A DNA stretch of 64,000 nucleotides from Desulfosporosinus sp. Sb-LF (GCF_004766055.1 NZ_SPQR01000001.1:62001-126000); one strand, 5' to 3'. Positions 8,251 through 17,478 are shown, counted from the first letter of the stretch. Program-made: numbers and translations. Notes: a model not told the origin generated them from the sequence alone.

Positions 8251-8994
8251 ATGTTCGCGGAACTGTTCTTTGTCAGTATGGCACTCTCCGTTCTTAAGGG
8301 AGTTTCTTTATTAGTTTCGTATATCAATAATAATGCCTTCCCCCAGCCCTTAAATGAGAAGGAGGAAGCGCGTTATTTACGAATCCTGAGTGAAAGCAAA
8401 ACAGAGCCCTTTACCTTAACCCGTGAGGTTGAGCAAGCGCGCAATACGTTAGTGGAGCACAATCTGCGGTTGGTGGCTCATCTAGTGAAGAAATTTGACG
8501 GAACAGGGGAAGATGGGGACGACTTAATTTCGATTGGTACAATTGGTTTAATTAAGGGAATTAATACGTTTGATCCGGGGAAAGGGACGAAGCTTGCCAC
8601 TTACGCGGCTCGTTGTATAGAAAATGAAATTCTAATGCATTTGCGGTCACTGAAGAAGTCGCGCGGCGAAGTTTCTATTTATGATCCGATTGGAATGGAC
8701 AAAGAAGGTAATGAGATCTCGCTTATTGATGTCTTGGGTTCAAATGAGGAGGATATTTCCTTGAGGGTTGAAAATGAATCTGAGCAAAAGGCTTTACTTG
8801 AGCTTGTGAAGAAGCTCACTGGAAGGGAAAAAATGGTGCTTCAAATGCGTTATGGATTAATGAACAGTCCGAAAAGGACACAACGGGAGATTGCCAAGGC
8901 CTTGGATATTTCACGATCGTATGTTTCTCGCATCGAGAAGAAAGCTATCCAAAAATTAATGGAAGAGATGGGGAAGATTGATCCAAATAAATGA
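8251..8994 (+). CDS. sigK: RNA polymerase sporulation sigma factor SigK
   Basis: A 247-aa sigma-70 family protein. It begins with a hydrophobic pro-sequence (F-F-V-S-M-A-L-S) typical of pro-sigma-K. Region 2 follows, with D-L-I-S-I-G-T-I-G-L-I-K and Y-A-A-R-C-I-E-N-E-I at about 90-125, and a region 4 helix-turn-helix at about 205-230. Sigma-K drives late mother-cell gene expression. ATG 8251 is chosen because GGGGTGGAG lies just upstream; a longer frame from 8185 has no such site. The gene is uninterrupted, with no skin-type element. Only about 73 bp separate the terminator remnant from the start, so the promoter must be short or lie beyond the IS. Confidence 0.9.
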   Translation: MFAELFFVSMALSVLKGVSLLVSYINNNAFPQPLNEKEEARYLRILSESKTEPFTLTREVEQARNTLVEHNLRLVAHLVKKFDGTGEDGDDLISIGTIGLIKGINTFDPGKGTKLATYAARCIENEILMHLRSLKKSRGEVSIYDPIGMDKEGNEISLIDVLGSNEEDISLRVENESEQKALLELVKKLTGREKMVLQMRYGLMNSPKRTQREIAKALDISRSYVSRIEKKAIQKLMEEMGKIDPNK

Positions 8995-9003
8995 GTCCAT
9001 TAC

Positions 9004-9033
9004 TTGCCCTTGTGGCATCCTCTAAGGTATAAT
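9004..9033 (+). promoter_or_regulatory. Sigma-A-type promoter for yqeG
   Basis: TTGCCC (9004-9009) and TATAAT (9028-9033) are separated by 18 bp. Transcription would begin near 9040, which rules out a start codon at 9035 and supports the yqeG ATG at 9065. Confidence 0.6.
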
Positions 9034-9064
9034 TATGAAAAAGTTCTGCACTTTGGAGGGTTCA

Positions 9065-9595
9065 ATGTTTGAATATTTTCGACCGACACTTCAAGCTCCT
9101 TCACTCGATCTTATTTCGGTTGAACAACTCGTTCGTGATGGGATCAAAGGGCTCATTATCGACTTAGATAATACCATGACCCCATGGAATGATGTCGAAG
9201 TGGGTCCAAAAGTGGCAGAGTGGTTTATTAAAGTTAAAGATGCTGGAATTGGTGCCTGTGTTGTGTCAAACAATAAGAAGCGCCAGCGTGTTGCTGTTGT
9301 TGCTGAACGATTAGGAATACCGTTTGTTTTTCGTGCGACAAAGCCACGAAGAAGAGCGTTTCGAGCGGGAATGGACATTTTAGGAACTGGGCATGAGGAT
9401 ACAGCTGCCATTGGGGATCAGTTGTTTACGGATATTTTAGGTGGAAATCGGCTTGGACTCTATACGATTTTAGTCACTCCGATAAATGACCATGAGTTTA
9501 TCGGGACACGCGTTATGCGACGGATTGAGAAGGCGCTCGTCTGGATAATGAAGCATTTTGCTTCAGCGAAACCCTTCAGTCCTAAAATTCATTAA
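9065..9595 (+). CDS. yqeG: YqeG family HAD phosphatase
   Basis: A 176-aa HAD-superfamily protein with D-L-D-N-T (motif I, about 39-43), a Ser-Asn-Asn (motif II), and G-D-Q-L-F-T-D-I at about 117-124 (motif IV). The residue set and length match YqeG, a IIIA-type HAD phosphatase whose substrate is not established here. GGAGGG lies 5-8 bases upstream of ATG 9065. It is preceded by its own promoter and followed by a terminator, so it seems to be a single-gene unit. Confidence 0.85.
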   Translation: MFEYFRPTLQAPSLDLISVEQLVRDGIKGLIIDLDNTMTPWNDVEVGPKVAEWFIKVKDAGIGACVVSNNKKRQRVAVVAERLGIPFVFRATKPRRRAFRAGMDILGTGHEDTAAIGDQLFTDILGGNRLGLYTILVTPINDHEFIGTRVMRRIEKALVWIMKHFASAKPFSPKIH

Positions 9596-9601
9596 GCATT
9601 A

Positions 9602-9628
9602 AGGGAATGGCATGCCATTCCTTTTTTA
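9602..9628 (+). terminator. Rho-independent terminator after yqeG
   Basis: An 18-base perfect palindrome (GGAATGGCA mirrored, 9604-9621) is followed by six T. Confidence 0.8.
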
Positions 9629-9718
9629 CTATAAGATCAGTCAGAAAGATTGAGCCTCAGTAGGCCGGCCATGGTTGACGAGTGTCGCTGAAATTAACAC
9701 GTAAAGGACTGTCATAAA

Positions 9719-10558
9719 GTGGAGAAACATTATGCAGTGATCGGAACTCCGATAGACCATTCTCTTTCCCCGTGGATGCACAACGCAGGGTATAAAGCTT
9801 TAGGTATCGACGCGGAGTATCAACGTTTTAATGTTGAGCCTAGCCATTTGGCGGAAGCGGTAGAAGGTCTCTGTTCCCTGGGCTTTTCTGGTTGGAACGT
9901 AACTCTACCCCATAAAGAACCCATTATTTCCCTGTTAGATGCTCTTACTCCCGAAGCCAGGCGCGCGGGAGCTGTTAATACAGTGAAGATTCTTGATGGG
10001 CAAAGAATTGGTCACAATACGGACGGCGTTGGGTTTGTTCGTTCAGTGCAAGATGATCTCAAGGGATTTAAAGGGAAAAAAGCAGTTCTCCTAGGTGCGG
10101 GTGGTGCAGCTAAAGGGATTGCCTTGGCTCTTGCCGAACAAGAGATGGAACTGCATATTCTTAATCGAACGCCAGAAAAGGCGAGTGAGTTGGTTCAGGC
10201 GATTCAACGTGAGGGAGGAATCGCGACTTCGGGTTTATTTGCCCCGGGAAAATGGCTTGAAGGTGTAGACCTCTTAGTACAAACTACGTCCGTGGGCTTA
10301 CATGGTGAATCCTTTCCGTTTTCTCTTAAGGGAATTTCAGATCAAACGCTCGTCGTTGATATCATCGTTAATCCCAGGGAAACGGTTTTTTTGCAAGAAG
10401 CAAGAAAGCAGGGGTGTCGTACGTTGGATGGATCAGGTATGCTGCTGTTTCAAGGGGTTTTGGCTTGGGAGTTCTGGCTTGGGGGACAAGCTCCCGTTGA
10501 GGCGATGCGACAGGCTTTGAAAGGGCAGCTCATGCAGCGAATGTTTTACAAAGGGTAA
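9719..10558 (+). CDS. aroE: Shikimate dehydrogenase
   Basis: A 279-aa protein with the AroE signature near the N-terminus (G-x-P-I-x-H-S-L-S-P), the catalytic Lys/Asp region N-V-T-L-P-H-K-E at about 60-67, and a Rossmann nucleotide site G-A-G-G-A-A-K at about 127-133. It reduces 3-dehydroshikimate to shikimate with NADPH. Translation starts at GTG 9719, about 10 bases after AAAGGA. It opens an aro group whose other members, aroC, aroK and aroB, follow after a prepilin gene. Confidence 0.95.
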   Translation: MEKHYAVIGTPIDHSLSPWMHNAGYKALGIDAEYQRFNVEPSHLAEAVEGLCSLGFSGWNVTLPHKEPIISLLDALTPEARRAGAVNTVKILDGQRIGHNTDGVGFVRSVQDDLKGFKGKKAVLLGAGGAAKGIALALAEQEMELHILNRTPEKASELVQAIQREGGIATSGLFAPGKWLEGVDLLVQTTSVGLHGESFPFSLKGISDQTLVVDIIVNPRETVFLQEARKQGCRTLDGSGMLLFQGVLAWEFWLGGQAPVEAMRQALKGQLMQRMFYKG

Positions 10559-10606
10559 CGTGAAAAGTAATAGGCAAAGGAAAAGCAGAAGTAAAGGAAG
10601 AGGTAA

Positions 10607-11044
10607 ATGAGCAGAGTGAGGACCGATGATCAAGGATTTACGTTACTGGAAATTCTGCTTGTTTTAATTCTATTGGCGGGTTCAGGTTTTTATCTGCTCA
10701 TTAAGCTTCCTGTAAACTTTGAAAAGCAACGCCTTGCCTTTGAGTCAACACAATTATTAGAGGACATTCGGGATGCACGGCAGGCCGCATTGGCCGAGAA
10801 TAATTGGTATGCGGTCAATTTTTATTATCAGACAGGGGATCACCATTATCAAATCTTTAGGCAAGGCAAAATGATAAAAAATGTATACTTTGAAGATGGG
10901 ATTGAGTTTTTTGGAAGTCCGAAAAATTTATCATTTAATGCATTAGGGCGAAGTGTAGGAACAACGATCATTTTAACAACTCCTTCGGGTGTGCGAAGGA
11001 GCATCGTCGTTGCCCCAGTAGGTATGCGCATTAGAGAAAAGTAG
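10607..11044 (+). CDS. Lone prepilin-type protein between aroE and aroC (GspH/FimT-like)
   Basis: A 145-aa protein with a short acidic leader, then G-F-T-L-L-E at about 10-15 and a hydrophobic helix, followed by R-x-A-A-L-A-E-N-N-W-Y-A-V-x-F and a C-terminal G-V-R-R-S-I-V-V. The arrangement of a helix and a short beta-rich tail resembles GspH/FimT minor pseudopilins. It sits inside the aro gene run in the same direction, 48 bp after aroE and 24 bp before aroC. It is likely co-transcribed with chorismate genes although its product belongs with the pilus machinery nearby. Confidence 0.8.
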   Translation: MSRVRTDDQGFTLLEILLVLILLAGSGFYLLIKLPVNFEKQRLAFESTQLLEDIRDARQAALAENNWYAVNFYYQTGDHHYQIFRQGKMIKNVYFEDGIEFFGSPKNLSFNALGRSVGTTIILTTPSGVRRSIVVAPVGMRIREK

Positions 11045-11068
11045 GGAATAGAGAGAAGGGACTAAAAA

Positions 11069-12220
11069 ATGCGTTTTTTAACGGCAGGGGAATCACATGG
11101 TCAAAAATTAGTAGGGATTATCGAAGGGCTACCATCGGGAATGAAGATTTCCAAGGATCAAGTTGATGAGGCCCTCAGACAACGTCAACGAGGCCCTGGG
11201 CGTGGTGGGAGAATGGCTATTGAACAAGATGAAGTTCATCTTGTTTCCGGAATACGAGGCGGGTTAAGTACGGGGGCCCCCGTCGCTTTGGAAATTCTAA
11301 ATCGAGATTGGGAAAACTGGGAAAAAATTATGGCCTGGGGGAAAGAGGCTGATTTAGAGAGTCGCAAAGTGCTGACCCCTCGACCAGGTCATGCTGATTT
11401 ATCAGGAGCTCTTAAATACCGGACCGAAGTTCGGAATATCCTCGAACGGGCGAGTGCTCGAGAAACTGCCATGCGGGTGGCAATCGGGAGTATTGTTAGA
11501 CAAGGGTTATCCGCATTAGGGGTGGAGGTCAGAGGACATGTCCTTGCGGTGGGTGGTGTTCACGCAGAGCGGTCAAATGAGGAAGAATATTGGGAACGTG
11601 TCAAAAGGTCGGAGTGGTCTGTTGGCGACCTCACTGCTGAACAAAAGATGGGGGAACGACTCGCTGTTGCACGAGAACGTGGTGAATCTTTAGGCGGATT
11701 ACTAGAAGTGCAAATTCATAACATCCCCGCAGGATTGGGATCCCATGTACAGTGGGACCGGAAGCTAGATGGAAAATTGGCTCAGGCAGTTCTCTCTGTG
11801 CAAGCAATAAAAGGAGTCTCCTTTGGGTTAGGATTTGAAGCGGGGGAACGAATGGGTTCGATGGTTCATGATCCGATCTATTATCACCAGGGAGAGGGCT
11901 TTAGAAGAGGATCTAACCATGCCGGGGGAATCGAAGGGGGAATGAGCAACGGAGAGGCCATTATCCTTCAGGCGGTGATGAAACCGATTCCTACCCTATA
12001 TCAGCCGTTAGACACGGTACATTTGGAAACTAAAGAAGTAGTTAAGGCCAGCGTTGAGCGTTCAGATGTCTGTGCTGTGCCCGCAGCTCTGGTAGTTTTA
12101 GAACATGTGGTGGCTTGGGTGATCGCCGAAGCGGTACTTGAGAAATTCCCTGCGGATAGCTTTATAGAATTGCAAACGGCATGGGAAGCCTATAAGACAT
12201 ATTTGACACATAATCATTGA
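11069..12220 (+). CDS. aroC: Chorismate synthase
   Basis: A 383-aa protein with the AroC signatures: G-E-S-H-G near residue 7, the R-Q-R-Q-R-G-P-G-R-G-G-R-M segment at about 36-50 that holds the FMN and phosphate contacts, and the late G-G-I-E-G-G-M-S-N-G-E region. It converts EPSP to chorismate using reduced FMN. The length fits Gram-positive AroC. A weak GAAGGG site precedes the ATG. It is followed by aroK after 15 bp. Confidence 0.97.
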   Translation: MRFLTAGESHGQKLVGIIEGLPSGMKISKDQVDEALRQRQRGPGRGGRMAIEQDEVHLVSGIRGGLSTGAPVALEILNRDWENWEKIMAWGKEADLESRKVLTPRPGHADLSGALKYRTEVRNILERASARETAMRVAIGSIVRQGLSALGVEVRGHVLAVGGVHAERSNEEEYWERVKRSEWSVGDLTAEQKMGERLAVARERGESLGGLLEVQIHNIPAGLGSHVQWDRKLDGKLAQAVLSVQAIKGVSFGLGFEAGERMGSMVHDPIYYHQGEGFRRGSNHAGGIEGGMSNGEAIILQAVMKPIPTLYQPLDTVHLETKEVVKASVERSDVCAVPAALVVLEHVVAWVIAEAVLEKFPADSFIELQTAWEAYKTYLTHNH

Positions 12221-12235
12221 GAGGAATGAAGCTCC

Positions 12236-12769
12236 ATGCGAAACATCGTTCTCATTGGATTTATGGGAACTGGCAAAAGCACGGTGGGAAAGCGCTTAGC
12301 TCTGTCGCTTGCTTGGGATTTTGTCGACACAGATTTGGAAGTCGGAGAAATCACAAGTTTGAGTGTGTCTGAGATTTTCCGACGGTACGGTGAGACTCGT
12401 TTTCGTTCTGAAGAACGGCTCGTAGTTCAGCGTCTCAGTCAACAGGAGCAGTTAGTCATTGCGACGGGCGGTGGGACTGTGTTGAACTCACGTAACTGGG
12501 AAGCGTTGGCCCAGAATGGGATTATCATAGCTCTTCATGCCTCGATGGAAGCGATTCTCAGTCGAATCGGCCATAAAAATGATCGACCTCTTCTCAAAGG
12601 CACAAGAGAGGCGATTGAAAAGTTGTGGTCTGAACGGCAAGTATGCTACGCCCAGGCTGACTTTACGGTTGACACGTCAGATAAAAATATTGATGAAGTG
12701 GTCGGTGAAATTCTTGCAAGGTTAGAGAGGATGAAGAAGAATGGGTTTAGCGACGTGGCAAAAGATTAA
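12236..12769 (+). CDS. aroK: Shikimate kinase
   Basis: A 177-aa P-loop kinase with Walker A G-F-M-G-T-G-K-S-T at 8-16, D-T-D at about 32-34 for shikimate and Mg binding, R-x-x-E near 58, and G-G-G-T at about 79-82. The lid carries R-P-L-L. It phosphorylates shikimate at the 3-hydroxyl. GAGG lies about 15 bases upstream. Its 3' end overlaps the aroB start by 29 bp. Confidence 0.95.
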   Translation: MRNIVLIGFMGTGKSTVGKRLALSLAWDFVDTDLEVGEITSLSVSEIFRRYGETRFRSEERLVVQRLSQQEQLVIATGGGTVLNSRNWEALAQNGIIIALHASMEAILSRIGHKNDRPLLKGTREAIEKLWSERQVCYAQADFTVDTSDKNIDEVVGEILARLERMKKNGFSDVAKD

Positions 12770-13832
12770 TGTAGAGGCGAATAGCCCGTACCCAGTATTT
12801 TTGGGAGTGCCTCTCGAAGAGTTAGGAGAGTACCTTTCTTCTCAAATTGAAGAGGTGGAGCACATTCTGATCATTACAAATCAGGCTGTCGCAGAGCTTT
12901 ATTCAGAACGTCTTAAGCAAGGCCTTCTTGACTATCGCGTGAATTTATTAACAGTCCCTGCAGGAGAAATGGAAAAGTCCCTGGAACGCTTAAGTCAGCT
13001 AACGACAGCGGCACTGCGTTGTGGTGTAGACCGCAAAACCCTCGTAATTGCCCTCGGAGGAGGCGTTATTGGGGATTTGGCTGGTTTTTTTGCTAGTGTT
13101 TTCATGCGGGGAATTCGTTTGATTCAAGTCCCAACCACGTTGTTGGCGCAAGTGGACAGTAGCATCGGTGGGAAAGTTGCTGTGAATCATCCCGCGGGCA
13201 AGAATATTTTAGGCTCATTTTATCCTCCGCTGGCAGTTTGGACAGATTTTACAACTCTCGAAAGTTTACCTTGGAGCGAAGTGGAAAACGGTTTAGCTGA
13301 AAGCATTAAGCACGCCTTAATTGCCGATCTGGATCTCTTTGAGTTTTTTGAAAACCAGGAAGAAAACATTAAGCAACGGAACCCCTCGATTTGGCAGGAA
13401 ATGGTGACACGATCTTCAGCAGTCAAAGTGAGGACTGTTTCGCAGGATGAACAAGAACACGGGGTACGTGCTTTGCTGAATCTTGGGCATAGTTTTGGGC
13501 ATGCCTTGGAGACGGAGATGAACTATCATGGAGTGACCCACGGCCAAGGGGTTAGCATTGGGATTGTGGCAGCCGCATTTCTCGCCAGCGCTAAGGGGCT
13601 CATGACTTTGGCAGAGGTTGATAGAATCAAGCATTTGCTAAGCATTTATGGTTTACCTACCACAATTAAAGGGCAAGACCCTCAGGCCTTGTTGCAACGG
13701 ATGAAAACAGATAAGAAAAACCAGGGGGGACGAAAAATCCTGATTCTTCCTCAAGGGATCGGGCGAACGGTGATCTCGAAGGACTGTACAGATTCAGAGA
13801 TACTAGCTGCATGGATACAGGTGATTTCCTGA
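12741..13832 (+). CDS. aroB: 3-Dehydroquinate synthase
   Basis: A 363-aa protein with the AroB NAD site G-G-G-V-I-G-D-L-A-G-F at about 106-116, P-T-T-L-L-A-Q-V-D-S-S-I-G-G-K at about 130-144, and the Zn ligands in N-L-G-H-S-F-G-H-A-L-E near 250. It cyclises DAHP to 3-dehydroquinate. The ATG lies inside the end of aroK, so translation is probably coupled. With aroE, aroC, aroK and the distant aroQ (24.2 kb), most of the shikimate route is in the window. Confidence 0.96.
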   Translation: MGLATWQKINVEANSPYPVFLGVPLEELGEYLSSQIEEVEHILIITNQAVAELYSERLKQGLLDYRVNLLTVPAGEMEKSLERLSQLTTAALRCGVDRKTLVIALGGGVIGDLAGFFASVFMRGIRLIQVPTTLLAQVDSSIGGKVAVNHPAGKNILGSFYPPLAVWTDFTTLESLPWSEVENGLAESIKHALIADLDLFEFFENQEENIKQRNPSIWQEMVTRSSAVKVRTVSQDEQEHGVRALLNLGHSFGHALETEMNYHGVTHGQGVSIGIVAAAFLASAKGLMTLAEVDRIKHLLSIYGLPTTIKGQDPQALLQRMKTDKKNQGGRKILILPQGIGRTVISKDCTDSEILAAWIQVIS

Positions 13833-13849
13833 AAATAATTGAGTGATGA

Positions 13850-13896
13850 AAATCTGATAAGGGTCGAATGACCTTTGTCGGATTTCTTTGTTTTTG
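13850..13896 (+). terminator. Terminator after aroB
   Basis: Bases 13850-13866 pair with 13869-13885 through about 17 positions, including several G-T pairs, and a T-rich run (TTTCTTTGTTTTT) follows. The remaining bases to 14100 hold no feature beyond the AAGGAG at 14083-14088 for the next gene. Confidence 0.65.
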
Positions 13897-14100
13897 GGGG
13901 TAGGATCATGGCGCTTAAGAGAATAATCTACGACAAAATCAAGGGGAATGTAAATTGTTTGTATTTTTCAAAAAAATCTGTCGAGCAGAAGGTATTTCAT
14001 AAAGAATAGAGAAATAAAAGGGAATAAGAGGTAATGAAAATTGTTCTTGGAATATTGTGAGCAAGACACATTAAGGATTGCTAAGGAGTAGAAGTGAGGC

Positions 14101-14454
14101 TTGGCAAGAGAGAGTAACGTACAATCTGGATTCACGTTGTGGGAACTCCTTCTTGTACTTTTTCTGATGGGAGTCCTTCTGACCACAGTTACACCCCATT
14201 TCGGTTCAGCCGCGCAACAGGTTCGCGTCCGTGTCAATTTGGCCAATATGGAGAAGATTGAAGGTGCAGCACAACTTTACCGGATTGATGTCGGAGTTTA
14301 TCCGTCAAGTGTTCTGGATTTAGTACACATACCAAAAGGGGTGAGTGGATGGCGTGGTCCTTATCTAATTGAAGTTCCCATAAATCCCTTCAATTCTGCT
14401 CAAAGTTATCAGATCGATACTTTCGGGCAAGTAAGCTATTCAGGGGGGAGATGA
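14101..14454 (+). CDS. GspG-like prepilin
   Basis: A 117-aa protein. After a 9-residue leader it has G-F-T-L-W-E and a hydrophobic helix, then a short C-terminal domain ending Y-Q-I-D-T-F-G-Q. Features typical of GspG pseudopilins are Y-R-I-D-V-G-x-Y-P-S and W-x-G-P-Y-L. No ATG or GTG is in frame; TTG 14101 follows AAGGAG by 12 bases. It starts the second pilus locus, which runs without a clear terminator to about 23.2 kb. Confidence 0.78.
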   Translation: MARESNVQSGFTLWELLLVLFLMGVLLTTVTPHFGSAAQQVRVRVNLANMEKIEGAAQLYRIDVGVYPSSVLDLVHIPKGVSGWRGPYLIEVPINPFNSAQSYQIDTFGQVSYSGGR

Positions 14455-14846
14455 CTACGAAAGAAGTAAATCCCACGCAAGGGTATGTCATGTTTGATGT
14501 GTTACTTGCCCTTTTTCTCTTTTCATTAGGATTTGCTGTTCTTTATGGATTGACTGAGGGGGCGGTTTACGAATCCCGCCAAGCGTCAACTTTCATGGAG
14601 GGAGCAAACCTTGCTCAGAAGAAACTAGACCAGTTAGCGGTTCATACTTGGAGTGATAATATTAATCAAGGAGCTTGCATACCTGGTGGAATTGTCGAAG
14701 GAAGCGAGGGGAAGTTCCACTGGCTAATTCGTACCGATTGGGATGATATACCACAACTCTTGCGAGTTAGTGTGGAAGTCCGCTGGTCAGAGCAGGGGAA
14801 TCCCTCATCTTGGTACATATTGGAGAGCCTATATGCGGTTGATTAG
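14451..14846 (+). CDS. Prepilin-like minor pilin (PilV/GspI-type)
   Basis: A 131-aa protein with G-Y-V-M-F-D-V-L-L-A-L at about 11-21, a divergent prepilin motif in which Asp replaces Glu at mature +5, then a helix and a small domain with W-L-I-R-T-D-W-D. The first codon overlaps the upstream stop by four bases. The Asp at +5 is unusual and may affect methylation or helix assembly. The gene overlaps the next one by 14 bp. Confidence 0.7.
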   Translation: MTTKEVNPTQGYVMFDVLLALFLFSLGFAVLYGLTEGAVYESRQASTFMEGANLAQKKLDQLAVHTWSDNINQGACIPGGIVEGSEGKFHWLIRTDWDDIPQLLRVSVEVRWSEQGNPSSWYILESLYAVD

Positions 14847-15351
14847 AGGAGGCTATGATTCTGAACGTGGTTTAACACTTATGGAAGTCTTATTTGCATT
14901 ACTGATTTCCGGGATTATTCTGGTAACTGGGCTTAGCCTATTAACAGATCAATGGCGTGGAGCACGAGCCTTAAAAAATCATTTAGAAGCGCACTATGCC
15001 ATTATGACCGCTGGAAAAACCGTCTCTACTGAGATTCGTTCTGCGCAAACCGTGGAATGGGTTACTGATACCTGTGTGTTGAAGATCTTACCAATGCCTG
15101 CAGATTCAAACCCAGTGCCTACGGTCGATGCTTATTTTATCGATGATTTGGATTATGATGGTACAAAGGATCTTTATTGGAAGCACTTAGTAGCTAAAGA
15201 ACCCTTGGCTAGTTATATTACAGGATGGGAATGTGTGGAGGTGGAACCAGGGCTGTGGGACGTGTTCTTGGAAGCGAGTGTGGAAGGACAACGAGCGTCG
15301 TGGCGAAGCTCTATCCGTCAGAGGTCATTCTCTCCAACATCTCGAGGATGA
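14833..15351 (+). CDS. Prepilin-like minor pilin (PilW/GspJ-type)
   Basis: A 172-aa protein. ATG 14833 is preceded by GGAGA and leads to a 13-residue leader, then R-G-L-T-L-M-E-V and a hydrophobic helix. A frame open from 14743 has no ribosome site. The body includes T-E-I-R-S-A-Q and a Y-F-I-D-D-L-D-Y-D-G segment. It overlaps the preceding gene by 14 bp and the next by 4, indicating tight coupling of the prepilin set. Confidence 0.72.
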   Translation: MRLIRGGYDSERGLTLMEVLFALLISGIILVTGLSLLTDQWRGARALKNHLEAHYAIMTAGKTVSTEIRSAQTVEWVTDTCVLKILPMPADSNPVPTVDAYFIDDLDYDGTKDLYWKHLVAKEPLASYITGWECVEVEPGLWDVFLEASVEGQRASWRSSIRQRSFSPTSRG

Positions 15352-15785
15352 ACGATAACTTGTGTAATTCCAATGATCCTGAGAAGTTGAATGATTTTGA
15401 AAAGTCAAGGTCGACTGGATATGTTAGTCTTCTTGTTCTTCTGCTATTGACGATCTTTTCAGGACTAGGAATGGAAGGCTATCTAAAGGCTAATATAGAG
15501 CACAGAATGGTGAGACGGGAAATTCAAAGCAGACAGGCTCTTTACGCAGCTGAAGGTGGAATTGAGTGGGCTAAAGCCCATTTGCTTGTTAATTCCGGAC
15601 TGCGAGGAGGAGGTTTTTTGTTAAATTTTGGGCGTGTTGATGTAGCAATAGAGACGACGAGTGGAGGAGAGTATAAAGTGACTTCTCAGGGACATTCAGG
15701 ATTAGCAGTTCGTAAAATTGAAGTCATACTTCAGTTAAACACCGGAAAGTGGATCATGAAAAAATACCAAGAGCTGCATACTTAA
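15348..15785 (+). CDS. PilX/GspK-like pilus assembly protein
   Basis: A 145-aa protein. The ATGA overlap at 15348-15351 sets the start. It has a polar leader of about 24 residues, then S-T-G-Y-V-S-L-L-V-L-L-L-L and a helix, then Q-A-L-Y-A-A-E-G-G-I-E-W-A, the motif that follows the helix in PilX/GspK proteins. It lacks the large second domain of the paralogue at 2286-3209. It directly precedes pilB. Confidence 0.68.
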   Translation: MNDNLCNSNDPEKLNDFEKSRSTGYVSLLVLLLLTIFSGLGMEGYLKANIEHRMVRREIQSRQALYAAEGGIEWAKAHLLVNSGLRGGGFLLNFGRVDVAIETTSGGEYKVTSQGHSGLAVRKIEVILQLNTGKWIMKKYQELHT

Positions 15786-15786
15786 T

Positions 15787-17478
15787 ATGAGAGAAAGTAG
15801 TGGGTTGGGGCAATTTTTACTCGCTAAGGGCTATATTGACGTTCAGAAATTCGAAGTGGGATTAGAAATTGCGCTGAAAAATGGAGAACCGATTGGTGAA
15901 GCACTTATGCGTATGGGAGCCTTGTCCAAAGAGAGTTTAGCAGAAGCAGTTCGTGGATACCTGGGTATTCCTGAAGTTTCGCTGACCAAAGTCATTATTG
16001 ACCCAAGGATCGCGGGTTTAATTCCTGAAGAGTTGGCTCGTCGCTATACACTTATCCCATTTGAAAAGCGATCGGGTATTTTAAGAGTCGCCATGTTAGA
16101 CCCCACTCATGAGAGGGCTCGCCGTGATGTCCGGATTTTGACGGGGTTGGAGGTTGAAACCGTCTTTGCTAAGGCGGAGGAAATCCAAGCCGCAATTCGT
16201 AAGTACTTGACCGTAGAGCAATCAGTCGCTCGTCTGGCCAACTCCGCGGACAGAATCTTAGAACATCGAGGTGTATGGTCGGCCGAGGTCACAGAAACCG
16301 ATTTTCTGGAAGAGGATGACGCCCCCACTCTCAAATTAGTTCGGTCCGTGTTGTACGAGGCGGTCATGCAAGGGGTAAGTGACATTCATTGGGAACCACG
16401 TAAAAGTGATTTTGTCGTGCGCTATCGTATCGATGGTAAACTTATCCGGAAACATACCCTCTCTTCGAGTGTCGCTCGGAGTATCGTTTCTTGCTTAAAA
16501 GTCATGGCTCAAATGGATGTTGCAGAGCGCAGAATTCCACAGGATGGACGAATGACGTTTAACGCTGGGACTCGACGTGTTGACTTGCGAATGGCTTCGA
16601 TGCCAACTGTGTATGGAGAGAAAATCGTTGTGCGCATTTTAGACCCCGAGATGGCCCAGCGTCCGCTTAATGCTTTAGGAATGCGCTCGGAGATTGAATC
16701 AGGGTTACAAGGCTTGTTAAGACGTCCGAATGGTTTAATATTGGTGGTCGGACCGACGGGAAGTGGTAAAACCACAACCCTTTACGCGCTTCTTAGGGAA
16801 CTGAATGCTGAGGAGCAAAACATCATTTCAATTGAAGAACCTGTCGAGTATCAACTTTCAGGGATAAATCAGGTTCAAGTAAATCTTCCAGCGGGACTTA
16901 GTTTTGCTGTCGGATTACGACATATCTTGCGGCAAGACCCAGATGTGATCATGATTGGGGAAATCCGAGATGAAGAAACGGCTAGAATCGCCATCACGGC
17001 TTCTTTAACAGGTCACTTGGTTTTATCGACACTACATACCAATACAGCCGCAGAGGCGTTGGCAAGACTCGTTGATATGGGGATAGAACCATACCTCCTG
17101 GCGGCAGCTGTCAGCGGAGTTTTATCCCAACGCTTGGTCCGTCGTTTGTGCGAACACTGCAAGACAGCTTATCGAATAAATGAGGCAGAGAAAAGGACCC
17201 TTCGCTTACCGGCTTCCATTACGTTACTTTATGGATCCTCTGGTTGCTCTGAATGTATGGAAACTGGGTTTCGAGGCAGGATTGGGATTCATGAGTTTTT
17301 GCAATATAGCCATGAGATCAAGGAACTGGTACTTTCTAGTCATAATTCGAGGGACATTGAGCAACAGGCCATGGTTTCAGGCATGCTCACCGTTTTGGAA
17401 GATGGGCTATCGAAAGTGACCCAAGGAATAACAACTGTAGAAGAAGTTCTACATGCTACATCTGGAATTGAAGGGTAA
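15787..17478 (+). CDS. pilB: Type IV pilus assembly ATPase PilB/GspE
   Basis: A 563-aa hexameric ATPase. It has an N-terminal MshEN/GspE-N domain (about 1-150), then the ATPase core with Walker A G-P-T-G-S-G-K-T-T-T near 322-331, the Walker B/Asp box around D-P-D-V-I-M-I-G-E-I-R-D near 384, and the His box T-L-H-T-N near 415. Two Cys pairs (C-E-H-C near 455 and C-S-E-C near 487) form the zinc site seen in PilB/GspE but not PilT. It powers pilin polymerisation from the cytoplasm. The start is one base after the preceding stop. Confidence 0.93.
   Translation: MRESSGLGQFLLAKGYIDVQKFEVGLEIALKNGEPIGEALMRMGALSKESLAEAVRGYLGIPEVSLTKVIIDPRIAGLIPEELARRYTLIPFEKRSGILRVAMLDPTHERARRDVRILTGLEVETVFAKAEEIQAAIRKYLTVEQSVARLANSADRILEHRGVWSAEVTETDFLEEDDAPTLKLVRSVLYEAVMQGVSDIHWEPRKSDFVVRYRIDGKLIRKHTLSSSVARSIVSCLKVMAQMDVAERRIPQDGRMTFNAGTRRVDLRMASMPTVYGEKIVVRILDPEMAQRPLNALGMRSEIESGLQGLLRRPNGLILVVGPTGSGKTTTLYALLRELNAEEQNIISIEEPVEYQLSGINQVQVNLPAGLSFAVGLRHILRQDPDVIMIGEIRDEETARIAITASLTGHLVLSTLHTNTAAEALARLVDMGIEPYLLAAAVSGVLSQRLVRRLCEHCKTAYRINEAEKRTLRLPASITLLYGSSGCSECMETGFRGRIGIHEFLQYSHEIKELVLSSHNSRDIEQQAMVSGMLTVLEDGLSKVTQGITTVEEVLHATSGIEG

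Noticed and set aside
8251-8994. Skin-type interruption of sigK
   Set aside because: The frame is continuous from the start to the stop, so no recombination element divides the gene.
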